Positions 16,324 to 24,371 of a stretch of 32,116 bases of DNA are shown piece by piece. The notes beneath the pieces are model-generated. The model was not told where the DNA came from. It worked only from the letters and a program-made list of their open reading frames with translations, and did no database searches. The stretch comes from a virus. The stretch is taken from IMG/VR virus record IMGVR_UViG_3300028895_000097, positions 1 to 32,116 of that record. One strand, given 5' to 3'. The stretch's first letter is position 1. Each line of letters begins with the position of its first letter. A program made the position numbers and the translations under genes.

Positions 16324-18929
16324 TAGCGTTTCCTCCGCCTAGTTTTTCCAGCAGATGATACGAATCCGGTAAAGTAATCGGCGGCCCACGTTGCGGTATC
16401 TGAGGAATACAATTCTAACTGTAGGGTGTTCGCCCGTACTTTACGTTTGATATCAGGATTACGCCCCGGCCCCAATGCCTTCACGAATCGTGGTGAGGAC
16501 TGTGCCAGCGTTTTTTCCGCCGTTTCATCTGCGTAAACTTTCATAGTCACTGCCCCAGAATCCTCGCCCATTACAGCGGTGATATGGGATAGTTCTGTAT
16601 TGAGTAAGTTACTGCCAATCGCAGTTGGTGCATACCGTACTCGTGCCGTAATCGCATTACCATCATCACTATCTGCCGATAAATTAGTCTCCCGGATATA
16701 ACCGTCGATCCCACCCACTAATAAAGTGCGGTCATCAGGATCGTCAGCATCGTAGGCATACATTGTAGATAGTCCGATGGTTGCTGGATACTCGTCCTCC
16801 CACCACGCATCTGACCGTTGCTCCCAAAAGAATACATCAGAAGCAATATATGTTGTATCATCGATATTAAGAACATACAACCCACGTTGCCGCGAGTCCC
16901 ACCGCAACTCAATATGTTTGCCATTGCGGTCCATATTCGCTAACAGACGGTTAATACGGCTACTGGTAAGGCTCTCCATAGAGCCATCTCGTGCCATCAT
17001 ATAAATATTATTATCCGCACCGTAGAAATATAATGTACCAGTCAAATCGTAAGTCCATGCCTTCCCAAAAGCGATACCCAGCGTATCAGAAATTTGGTCA
17101 ATGGCCCCACCTGCCGCTGGATCACCAGATAACATCCAAATGGAACTATCACATCCGAACAAAAGCTCGTCATCATTATGGGGAATCATCGCCGTAATTA
17201 CATCGCCAATCTCTCCCGCATCAGAATTATTCCCGGCGACAGGTTGTAGTACATCTGTGGTTGAGGGTATGTAATTAAAATCATATGGATCGCCGCTACG
17301 AGCCATGTACCAATTATGCGGGTCATCCTCGTTGTTCATTACAATTCGTCCACGGTACAATGTAATAAGAGATGGGGCAAGCGGAAGCGTTCCATCATTC
17401 GCTGTCCAGTCCTCTACGGTATCCGTTGCACCACCATCGTAGGTAAGGGTAAAGTCTTTCTTATTCAAGCCATCAACAAAAAAGATATGTCCGAATGCTT
17501 CTTGGGACATAACTAAACCCGTATCACTCAGCACATCATCACTACCTGTAGGCGTTCCTACCACGCCCTCTCGTATCGTGCGAATCGAACCATCCGATAC
17601 CACAGTGACAGCATCCTTCGTATCGTACACCGCACCATAGCCCTCAATTCTCGCCCCGATATCCCATCCGGGTTCGGAACTCGCTTCAGTATCCCACGAA
17701 GCGTCGATACTACCATCAGTCAAAAGTAAACGGAAGACCGTTTTCGCTGCACCCGCTCCGGTATAAGTCGAGGTTCGGTACCCAGATATGTAAACAGAAA
17801 GATCATCAAAACTAATTGACATACCTTCGACCGGATCATTAGCCGTTGAGTAAGTAAATGTCCAATCTACCGTACTGTCAGACTGTACCTTTTTAATAGC
17901 ACAGTCAACCGCCGCAGAGAAATTCCTGTTGCCCACCACCGCCTTACTGTCGGATGTCCAGCGGCAGGTATGCACTCGCTCGTTGGTATCAATGCCGGTC
18001 CCGAAATTAACCAGTTGGGACCAATTAACCGAACCATCGGAATCGACGCTAAACAAGTTCTGGGCGGAACCTGACAGTGCCCCATCTACGCCCCACTGAG
18101 TTACCTTACCCATACCAACTAAAAGGTTGCCGCTCGCGTCAATGTCTAATGCGTTACTGTCAACTTGAAGTCCTATTCCTGCTATGTCCCACCGCCATTT
18201 TGCCACGCCCGTTTTCGGGTTTATGCGTTGGAGCACGTACTGATCTTGACAGCCAATATAGTAATCGCCATCCAGCCCCACTACTACACTTAGGACCGCA
18301 GTCAGATCGGGTATATCAAATTTATAGACTAGGGCACCCGTACTCGCATTAAACACATGGACTTCTTCGCCGCCCACATTGTCCGGCCCTACGGCTACGA
18401 TACGACCTCGATGATAATCATATGCAAGGTTAGAAACGGCGGATAAATCGGCGAGTGCGGACCACTGTAACGTTCCTGCGGAATCTACCTTCCAGATATT
18501 TTTTCCACCGGCAGAATTCCCGCCAGCGTAGAAGTATCCATCATCATCCTTGACAACAGATTGTACAAAATCAGTGGTATCATACAGGGATGCAATCGCA
18601 TCCCCATCTTCATCGATCACCGTTACGGAATCATAGGTCGCCCCAGTATCCTGCCCGACCACTACAAGATCGGGATTTGCAGCAGATTTTACAACCTTTG
18701 ATTTAATTCTATTTATATCTTGAATGGGATTAGCCCCATTTATTGTCGAGAGATTCCATTTCGACAACCCTGCACGACGACCGCCCCGAAGACGGTCAAG
18801 TAAGGTATCATAAGACCGTACATTGACCGCATCGGGCGTAGTGCCGTCAGGCTGTTGTCCATGCAACCAGTTTTGATCCAGCCCCTTAATCGGAAATGGA
18901 AAAGCAATCGGTTGTATTTTACCAGCCAT
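16323..18929 (-). CDS. Tail nozzle-like protein with inserted PQQ-type beta-propeller
   Basis: An 868-residue structural protein. The N-terminal 55 residues (FPIKGLDQN at 12-20, DGTTPDAVNVRS at 28-39, RLRGGRRAGL at 46-55) have the style of podovirus tail nozzle/stabilisation proteins. Residues about 85-455 form propeller-like repeats of PQQ type (for example INPKTGVAKWRWDI, 236-249). Residues 475-868 carry features of the nozzle body: LYRGRIVMNNEDDPHNWYMA, 524-543, and a second propeller-like section. It would sit below the adaptor and carry fibres. The overlap with the fibre gene and the adjacent adaptor support this. The nozzle assignment is an inference from layout. Confidence 0.65.
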   Translation of the reverse strand: MAGKIQPIAFPFPIKGLDQNWLHGQQPDGTTPDAVNVRSYDTLLDRLRGGRRAGLSKWNLSTINGANPIQDINRIKSKVVKSAANPDLVVVGQDTGATYDSVTVIDEDGDAIASLYDTTDFVQSVVKDDDGYFYAGGNSAGGKNIWKVDSAGTLQWSALADLSAVSNLAYDYHRGRIVAVGPDNVGGEEVHVFNASTGALVYKFDIPDLTAVLSVVVGLDGDYYIGCQDQYVLQRINPKTGVAKWRWDIAGIGLQVDSNALDIDASGNLLVGMGKVTQWGVDGALSGSAQNLFSVDSDGSVNWSQLVNFGTGIDTNERVHTCRWTSDSKAVVGNRNFSAAVDCAIKKVQSDSTVDWTFTYSTANDPVEGMSISFDDLSVYISGYRTSTYTGAGAAKTVFRLLLTDGSIDASWDTEASSEPGWDIGARIEGYGAVYDTKDAVTVVSDGSIRTIREGVVGTPTGSDDVLSDTGLVMSQEAFGHIFFVDGLNKKDFTLTYDGGATDTVEDWTANDGTLPLAPSLITLYRGRIVMNNEDDPHNWYMARSGDPYDFNYIPSTTDVLQPVAGNNSDAGEIGDVITAMIPHNDDELLFGCDSSIWMLSGDPAAGGAIDQISDTLGIAFGKAWTYDLTGTLYFYGADNNIYMMARDGSMESLTSSRINRLLANMDRNGKHIELRWDSRQRGLYVLNIDDTTYIASDVFFWEQRSDAWWEDEYPATIGLSTMYAYDADDPDDRTLLVGGIDGYIRETNLSADSDDGNAITARVRYAPTAIGSNLLNTELSHITAVMGEDSGAVTMKVYADETAEKTLAQSSPRFVKALGPGRNPDIKRKVRANTLQLELYSSDTATWAADYFTGFVSSAGKTRRRKR

Positions 18930-18940
18930 AGTTATCTTCC

Positions 18941-19483
18941 TTATCGGTTAGATTTGGAATACGCTACCAGAGTGGATTTGTATTCCATTTTCATACCATA
19001 TACTTCAATGGCGTCTGTGCCGTGCGTTGCAGGGGTAAATGTCAACTGGACGATATCGCCCGCTGTTAAACTATTACCCGACAGATCAATCTCTTTCCAC
19101 GTTGCTGTAGCACTTAAAGCCGTGATAGCATCGGGGGCGAGGTCAGTTGAGGGGTCATCATCGACGAACGCCTCGATAGCAATAGTTGGCGTATCTGTTG
19201 CTCCACTCATTAAACATTTAACTTTCACAATTAAGTGATCGTTCGCTTCATCATAATCATGCGGAACCTGAATCGTGTAGCCAGCAGCCACTACTTTTGC
19301 AGCAGCCCAAGTTAGCCCGACCAGATTCGTCTCGAATACATCGAAACCGGGATTCGTGGTAATCGTGGTGGTCAAAGTCGAACCATCCGACTGCAAGTGA
19401 AACTCACGAATCGGAAGGGGTTTTTCAACTTTGATACCGGGGAGAGACTGCCACTGGTTAATACCACGTAGTTGATTCTTCAT
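18941..19483 (-). CDS. Beta-sandwich virion protein (180 aa)
   Basis: A mainly beta protein, starting MKNQLRGINQWQSLPGIKVE, with many Thr/Val/Asp strands and a motif typical of jelly-roll virion proteins (WKEIDLSGNSLTAGDIVQL). There is one cysteine and no membrane segment. AAGGAG lies 5 bases before its ATG. It lies between the adaptor and nozzle genes, so it may be a tail or head-fibre component. Its general style matches the 170-residue protein encoded at 29134, also a thin beta protein, but I cannot claim homology. Confidence 0.6.
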   Translation of the reverse strand: MKNQLRGINQWQSLPGIKVEKPLPIREFHLQSDGSTLTTTITTNPGFDVFETNLVGLTWAAAKVVAAGYTIQVPHDYDEANDHLIVKVKCLMSGATDTPTIAIEAFVDDDPSTDLAPDAITALSATATWKEIDLSGNSLTAGDIVQLTFTPATHGTDAIEVYGMKMEYKSTLVAYSKSNR

Positions 19484-19494
19484 GGTTTCTCCTT

Positions 19495-20307
19495 TTATGC
19501 ATCATATGTTACATTGTTCCAAATTCTATCCATTTGTCGTGTACCTAAGCGGCCACGCCTATTCTTAACATAGCCAAGAGTACGGGGCGACTTCTTCGCG
19601 TCCTTCGTCCACGCAGACGGCAGAGCAATATTACGGTAGTAATCACCCCACCCACCGGATACATCATCGAATTCCATCTCAGCCCTTGCCTTACATGCAG
19701 CAAGAACTATATCATCAAACTCCACACCATTCGGCAGCTTGTCAGTAAGCTTATCAATCTTCTCAAACTCTGCCTCGTATGGAAATTCAAGTGAATCCGC
19801 TACGGCTGGTTTAGGGTACACCAGCATCTCATAGTTAGTATCAGTCAAGGGACGAATAGCAGCCCATGTTGGATAACCAGAGTAATCTGTATCCAATTCA
19901 CGAGCTTGTCGTATCCGCTGTTCTGATACCCAGTTGATCGTAGCACCGTTATTCGATTGTGGTCCGTAAGTGATCTGTCCTTGCGGTGTACCATTGAAAT
20001 CATACGGAAGCTTATACCGCCCCGCATCACCTTCTATGTTAAGTGGCCCATCGGCATCGGGTTCCATCGCTATCGAAAGAATTCTCTTTCGCCACCTCCA
20101 GAATCCTGTGGGCTGTGGTACGTCAGTGTACATGAATTGGCGAATAGCATTTGTAATCACACGCTTAACCTTTTCAAGATCGTGTGCATCGGTAGGCAGC
20201 GTAGCGGCCCCGGCACCTCCATCATCGTAGTCAGCTACACCAACAAGTTCGGCAACTTCGATAATAACATCCTGAAAAGTCAACGCAGAAGGTGAATATT
20301 CGGCCAT
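19495..20307 (-). CDS. Head-to-tail adaptor (connector) protein
   Basis: A 270-residue protein with the pattern of podovirus adaptors (gp4/gp11-like): an N-terminal helical part that includes VKRVITNAIRQFMYTD (47-62), FWRWRKRILSIA (69-80), then a short YKLPYDF (98-104) where these proteins show a Y-x-LP-x-DF motif, further helices, and a basic C-terminus (GYVKNRRGRLGTRQMDRIW). It would bind the portal ring and receive the nozzle. Its place between the capsid block and the tail genes is as expected. TAGGAG precedes the ATG; a stable hairpin lies directly upstream of that site. Confidence 0.72.
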   Translation of the reverse strand: MAEYSPSALTFQDVIIEVAELVGVADYDDGGAGAATLPTDAHDLEKVKRVITNAIRQFMYTDVPQPTGFWRWRKRILSIAMEPDADGPLNIEGDAGRYKLPYDFNGTPQGQITYGPQSNNGATINWVSEQRIRQARELDTDYSGYPTWAAIRPLTDTNYEMLVYPKPAVADSLEFPYEAEFEKIDKLTDKLPNGVEFDDIVLAACKARAEMEFDDVSGGWGDYYRNIALPSAWTKDAKKSPRTLGYVKNRRGRLGTRQMDRIWNNVTYDA

Positions 20308-20323
20308 AGTAAACTCCTAAAGA

Positions 20324-20345
20324 TGGGGAGAGCGAACTCTCCCCA
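20324..20345 (-). promoter_or_regulatory. Intergenic hairpin with UUCG loop
   Basis: On the minus-strand RNA a perfect 9-base-pair stem, TGGGGAGAG with CTCTCCCCA, encloses the loop TTCG. UUCG tetraloops are unusually stable. It lies between the LamG-like capsid-adjacent gene and the adaptor gene. The bases after it (TCTTTAGGAG) are only weakly T-rich and run into the adaptor ribosome site, so it may be a partial terminator, an RNA-processing or stability element, or a translation modulator rather than a strong terminator. Confidence 0.65.
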
Positions 20346-20359
20346 ATTACTCACAATTC

Positions 20360-21619
20360 TTATAACTGAGCCGCACGAATCCAGTCGAGAGTAACGCTAA
20401 GATCAGCGGCATTTCCGCTCTTGAAGTAAATCGCGGGATGCAGGATTGCACCAGTCGGAAAGTCGGCAGCAGCAATATCTGCTGCACTGATCGCCGTACC
20501 AGTAGCAACACCATCGAGATACCCTTGAATGGTTGTACCATTGTGATACATACCCAGAGTATTGTAGGTATCTGCAACAGGCGTGACGTAATCAGCATCA
20601 TGCTCATTCTGAGCCTGACCGGATTCATCATAGATAAAATCGATCTTATCCCCATCGGCTTCTTTACGTTGGAATCCTATCGCTCCGCCATCAATCAAAG
20701 CACCAGCATCAGTAATCTGATCGCCAGCTAAGGGTCCAGTTGCATCGGCTAAACCGAGGAACCACCCACCGAGATTGTCACCAATAAGGCTCGTTTTGAT
20801 ACGAGCTTCAAAGGCCCACGGCTGTCCACCAGAAATAGTAACTGGGCAGGGCCATTGAAGTTCAACAGCTTGATTATCCGTGGTCGTAAACAGAATCAAT
20901 TCACCAATCGCAGCGGTACCCGGATAAATAGCTTCGGTCATCGTCTTACCGCCAGCAGCCGCAGCATAAGTAGCATCAACAAAGTTCGGGGGCAAAGCCT
21001 CACCACGCCGAAAATCAGTTTCAAACAGAGTGCCTAGAAACGGATTCTTACGCATGTCTTCGATTGGGAAGTTATTCCAGATACCGGCAGTCGGCAACTG
21101 TACGGCGGTACGTGAACTGGCCGTGAATTTATTAGCTGAACCCAACTGGGTGTCCTCGCCAATTCCGAAAAACTCAGCCTGTACCAGCCCATTCGTACCA
21201 GAACGGTCAACCGTCTGTAACGCACGAGCAATGACTGGACCCTGTGTATCCCCACCAGCAATGTGACTGGCTTTAAGACTCAACAGAGTGGTATCTTGCG
21301 TACAATTCTGGTCGGTAAAGATATTAATTTTTTGTCCACGTTTAGATGGAACAATAACATCGACTTTCTGAGTTTTGCCATTGGGGACCGTAATTGCCCG
21401 CCCGCCTGTGGCGATTACTCCGGCGTAATTTTTACGATTCGCAGCGGTAGGTAATTCAACCCGCATTGCCCGAAGACCATCTTCAGCGGTTGCAGTACCA
21501 TAGTCTGCATCGTAACATACATTCCAGCCGTCGTTGATATCTACACTGGAACCAGTGGCGTTCACAAAGATACAAGCTTTCTTGGTAATTTTCTCATTAT
21601 CATATACTACCTGAGTCAT
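20360..21619 (-). CDS. Probable capsid decoration protein with LamG-like C-terminal domain
   Basis: A 419-residue protein directly downstream of the capsid gene. ATG 21619 (starting MTQVVYDNEK) follows AAAGGAG; the frame extends 9 codons further up without such a site. Residues 1-150 are beta-rich and resemble small head-decoration folds. Residues about 195-419 look like a concanavalin/LamG beta-sandwich: PWAFEARIKTS (268-278), GGWFLGLAD, and near the end YNTLGMYHNGTTIQGYLDG. Such domains bind carbohydrate or help capsid surface contacts. A terminator precedes it, so it may be expressed below the level of the capsid protein. A head-fibre role is the alternative. Confidence 0.65.
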   Translation of the reverse strand: MTQVVYDNEKITKKACIFVNATGSSVDINDGWNVCYDADYGTATAEDGLRAMRVELPTAANRKNYAGVIATGGRAITVPNGKTQKVDVIVPSKRGQKINIFTDQNCTQDTTLLSLKASHIAGGDTQGPVIARALQTVDRSGTNGLVQAEFFGIGEDTQLGSANKFTASSRTAVQLPTAGIWNNFPIEDMRKNPFLGTLFETDFRRGEALPPNFVDATYAAAAGGKTMTEAIYPGTAAIGELILFTTTDNQAVELQWPCPVTISGGQPWAFEARIKTSLIGDNLGGWFLGLADATGPLAGDQITDAGALIDGGAIGFQRKEADGDKIDFIYDESGQAQNEHDADYVTPVADTYNTLGMYHNGTTIQGYLDGVATGTAISAADIAAADFPTGAILHPAIYFKSGNAADLSVTLDWIRAAQL

Positions 21620-21629
21620 CGTTACTCCT

Positions 21630-21646
21630 TTGGGGGTTGACCCCAA
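21630..21646 (-). promoter_or_regulatory. Hairpin abutting the ribosome site of the LamG-like gene
   Basis: A 6-base-pair stem, TTGGGG with CCCCAA on the minus-strand RNA, has a 5-base loop. The 3' arm overlaps the first two bases of AAAGGAG (21631-21625), the ribosome site for ATG 21619. Partial occlusion could lower or time translation. Short, so moderate confidence. Confidence 0.5.
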
Positions 21647-21650
21647 TAAG

Positions 21651-21692
21651 AATATAAAATAAAATAATGCGGGGGGAGTTGATCCCCCTCGC
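21651..21692 (-). terminator. Rho-independent terminator after the major capsid gene
   Basis: The minus-strand RNA reads GCGAGGGGG (21692-21684), then ATCAACT, then CCCCCCGC (21676-21669): about eight pairs with one mismatch. A run ATTATTTTATTTTATATT (21668-21651) follows. This is a classic intrinsic terminator right after the capsid stop at 21708-21710. Readthrough must occur if the downstream tail genes use the same promoter, so it probably tunes capsid excess. Confidence 0.8.
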
Positions 21693-21707
21693 CCTAAAAA
21701 CTATTTC

Positions 21708-22793
21708 TTACTTATGTAAGACGAAGCCGACCTTCCGACGAGAAGTACACAGGTTATTGTGTGAACCATCGAGGAAGACGGTGAACACAGTATGCTGGCT
21801 CTTGTCGTACATAGGTTCGGATTCTTCCATCCAGTAGCCATCCTGCACAACCGGAATGAAGCGTTTGAAGTCGATGCAGTAGAACGGATCGCTTGTATCA
21901 CTGTTCAACTGCGGAATACCCAGAACCGGGAGACTGTTAATCATAACGGTCATGCCGATACGGGCCAGAACGCCGCCCATCATATCCTTCGGAGCGGTAT
22001 TATCATCACGATCATCCAGCAACTCTTGCAGTGCGACCAGAGTATCAAAGTTGCAGTAGCAACCTTTCTTGGCGGCACGAAGTTTGGCGGGATCAGTGAT
22101 GAAGTACGGGGCTTGGAAGTTGGTTTCGATGAAAGCCCGACGAGCTTTGGCGAGGAAGTCATTCGCAACCGTGGTGTACTGGGCAGCGTAGTTATTCCAT
22201 TTCGCCTGAGTCGAGGCATCGATACCAGCACAAGTCGTACCAGTCGAAGCATCCTGATACACAATCGTCTGGCCAGCAAAACCGCTAGTCGTGCCAGCAG
22301 CGATCTGAGCGGCAGTCAACTGGTTCAGGTAATAGGGAACGCCATACGGATACAGATCATCCGAGGCGTTCTGAGGGGTTTTCCACCCACGGTCTTCAAT
22401 CAGTTCAGCCAGCGACCACAGGCCGTCGATCCGACGAGATTTCAGCAAGTTGACGAAGCCTTTGGAACTGTTAGCGTTCCGTTTGATTTCCAGTTTGTCC
22501 CAAGAGTAGTCGGTACTCAACTGGGTCCACGGAACAGTAATCTGCACCTGCGTATCGCCAACGGCAGGGGTGTCCGTATCATAAAGCCGACGATACCGAG
22601 CATTCCCGGTGTGATCGAGCATTACGTTACGCACGATACTGGTTCCACCATCTACACGCAGCGAATCTTTATTGTAGATACGGCAGAATTCGTAATCTTG
22701 AGAATCCCATTCCACTTCAAATTCCTGCTTGGGCAGGTCTTCCAGAGTGGTTGCCAGCAGATCGGCGAGGTCAGCATTTTTAACACCAGCCAT
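21708..22793 (-). CDS. Major capsid protein
   Basis: A 361-residue protein that follows an acidic scaffold gene and is followed by a terminator, the usual setting of a highly expressed capsid gene. The N-terminus (MAGVKNADLADLLATTLEDL) is helical. The rest shows mixed alpha/beta content compatible with an HK97-type fold, including a long extended segment around residues 90-130 and a well-ordered C-terminus ending VGFVLHK. There is no long N-terminal delta domain and no head-protease gene of the usual fold. Assembly probably relies on the separate scaffold without processing, as in P22 and T7. Identification rests on position, length and layout. Confidence 0.82.
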   Translation of the reverse strand: MAGVKNADLADLLATTLEDLPKQEFEVEWDSQDYEFCRIYNKDSLRVDGGTSIVRNVMLDHTGNARYRRLYDTDTPAVGDTQVQITVPWTQLSTDYSWDKLEIKRNANSSKGFVNLLKSRRIDGLWSLAELIEDRGWKTPQNASDDLYPYGVPYYLNQLTAAQIAAGTTSGFAGQTIVYQDASTGTTCAGIDASTQAKWNNYAAQYTTVANDFLAKARRAFIETNFQAPYFITDPAKLRAAKKGCYCNFDTLVALQELLDDRDDNTAPKDMMGGVLARIGMTVMINSLPVLGIPQLNSDTSDPFYCIDFKRFIPVVQDGYWMEESEPMYDKSQHTVFTVFLDGSHNNLCTSRRKVGFVLHK

Positions 22794-22812
22794 ATTAAAA
22801 CTCCTATCTTAA

Positions 22813-23937
22813 TTAGAATCCTTTAGCACGAAGCTTTTTCAGTCCTTTGTCAGCCGTGTCCAGAGCCTGTTCTTCCGCAGATTTCTTTTTCTTCTGCGGT
22901 CCCTTCTGGTTAGTCTTACCCTTCGCTCTGAAAGTACGGCTATCATTACGTTTCTTCAGTTTCTTTTGGGTTTTCTTTACTGCTTTATCTTCCATAACCG
23001 GAGCAGTAATTGCCATGTGTGCAAACTCAAGGGCTTCCAACACAGACATATCTTCACCTTGAACCATCGCACCAGTACGAATCTTATCAGCCAAGTTAAA
23101 CAATTCACGACGATGCATGGTTTGGATCGGGGTGAGATTCTCATCGGTTCTACCGTAGAATTCGCCGTCCATTGTTATGTCTTCGTCGCTCATAAATTGG
23201 TCGATAGATTTAAGTACCTGTGCTTTTGATTCTTCAGGTATTTCTACTTGCTGTTGTCGCACTTCCTGTGCGGGTACAGCCGATGATGCTTTGTCAGCCA
23301 TTTTCTTCATGGCCTTATACGTTGCACTATCTTCACCGTGTTCTTCCTTAACAGCTTTCAGTTCTTCCTCGAACTCATTAGTCGGGTGAGCCGGGGCGTT
23401 CTGCTGTTCTATTTGTTGGTTCAGAGTATTCTGACCTAACTGAGCGAACTTAGCAGATAGTTTATTCGTACTCTCGTGCATCTTTTTGAAGGTCTTCATT
23501 GCACCTTCAGCGTCAGCGTTCAACGCCCGTTCAATGTCGTCGTCAGTCCAACCTTGATGGATAGCAGCACGACGAAGTGCGTGATCCAGTTTGGGGGTTT
23601 CAGGCTTTTTCTTTTTCTTCTTAGGTTGAGGTTCCCCATCTTCGTCTTCTTCCTCGTCTTCATCCTCACCCCCGTCCTCATCTTCTTCTAGCTCATCGTC
23701 ATCGTCTTCGATGTCTTCATCCTCGTCTTCGAGGTCTTCATCCTCAATTTCCTCGTCTTCGACTTCTTCGTTGCCGTCCTCATCGTCCGGGGTAACTTTG
23801 TCATCGACGGGGAAACCAAGTTTCGCTAGTCGTTCTTGGACATTAGAAATCGCTGCTTCCTCTCCCACACCTTCATCACTAACACGTTCGATCTTACCAG
23901 CTTCATCAATCAGTTTCTTCTGAACATCATCACTCAT
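22813..23937 (-). CDS. Scaffolding protein
   Basis: ATG 23937 (starting MSDDVQKKLIDEAGK) is chosen for its AAGGAG; an in-frame ATG 8 codons earlier has no comparable site. The 374-residue product has an extremely acidic tract at about 50-101 (Asp/Glu runs), a lysine cluster (106-111), helical regions in the middle, and a very basic C-terminus. Scaffolding proteins are typically helical and charged, with a basic C-terminal segment that contacts the coat protein. The gene lies directly upstream of the capsid gene, as in most podoviruses. The acidic part is encoded by low-complexity GAT/GAA repeats at about 23640-23790. Confidence 0.82.
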   Translation of the reverse strand: MSDDVQKKLIDEAGKIERVSDEGVGEEAAISNVQERLAKLGFPVDDKVTPDDEDGNEEVEDEEIEDEDLEDEDEDIEDDDDELEEDEDGGEDEDEEEDEDGEPQPKKKKKKPETPKLDHALRRAAIHQGWTDDDIERALNADAEGAMKTFKKMHESTNKLSAKFAQLGQNTLNQQIEQQNAPAHPTNEFEEELKAVKEEHGEDSATYKAMKKMADKASSAVPAQEVRQQQVEIPEESKAQVLKSIDQFMSDEDITMDGEFYGRTDENLTPIQTMHRRELFNLADKIRTGAMVQGEDMSVLEALEFAHMAITAPVMEDKAVKKTQKKLKKRNDSRTFRAKGKTNQKGPQKKKKSAEEQALDTADKGLKKLRAKGF

Positions 23938-23970
23938 TGCATTCTCCTTTTTGATTGCCATCTCTCGTTC

Positions 23971-23998
23971 GGGGATAAGGGTAACTCCACCCTTGCCC
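23971..23998 (-). promoter_or_regulatory. Hairpin between zinc-ribbon and scaffold genes
   Basis: AAGGGT (minus strand 23994-23989) pairs with ACCCTT (23982-23977) around a 6-base loop, with additional GGG/CCC pairing outside across an internal bulge. It lies in the 80-base gap upstream of the scaffold gene, one of the two largest gaps in the late operon. No T-run follows, so a terminator is unlikely; an RNA-processing or start-region element for the capsid genes is possible. Confidence 0.4.
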
Positions 23999-24017
23999 TA
24001 CTAGAATTCCGGGGTAA

Positions 24018-24371
24018 TCAACTTCTTATACGATACTTTCTTTGGCGTTGTGGTTTCTTATACATACCACGCTTGTTATAGTAATCATCCTCTTGCTTCG
24101 TATTGTCAAACAACAAAGCTCCATCTCCACGCACCCTTATATCGGGATGATCCCTTTGATGGTCCTTGATCTGACTTGGGGTGATACCAAGAGATTCACA
24201 TACCTTCGGTACAGCGTAGTCTATACTCCCTGCATTGGGGCGTTCCTCCCTATAATCCCGATTCATAACGGCACCACAATCACAGCATTCTTCGGAATCA
24301 GATAAAGCCATAGGCTTTGTGATATCGAAGTTGTCGTCACATTCGGGGCATCTATAGGCGTATATAGGCAT
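24018..24371 (-). CDS. FmdB-type zinc-ribbon protein
   Basis: A 117-residue protein. The first 33 residues match the FmdB-like ribbon: MPIYAYRC opening, then C8-x2-C11 and C29-x2-C32, which would bind one zinc. The remainder is charged, with a basic end (KKPQRQRKYRIRS). Proteins of this type appear in many phage head-gene clusters, where their function is unknown; they may act in capsid assembly or bind nucleic acid. Its start overlaps the portal stop by one base (TAATG), so translation is coupled to the portal gene. Confidence 0.8.
   Translation of the reverse strand: MPIYAYRCPECDDNFDITKPMALSDSEECCDCGAVMNRDYREERPNAGSIDYAVPKVCESLGITPSQIKDHQRDHPDIRVRGDGALLFDNTKQEDDYYNKRGMYKKPQRQRKYRIRS

Noticed and set aside
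21792-22826. 344-codon open frame on the plus strand
   Set aside because: Lies antisense to the major capsid gene, has no ribosome site, and its translation lacks protein-like order; a shadow of the capsid codon pattern.
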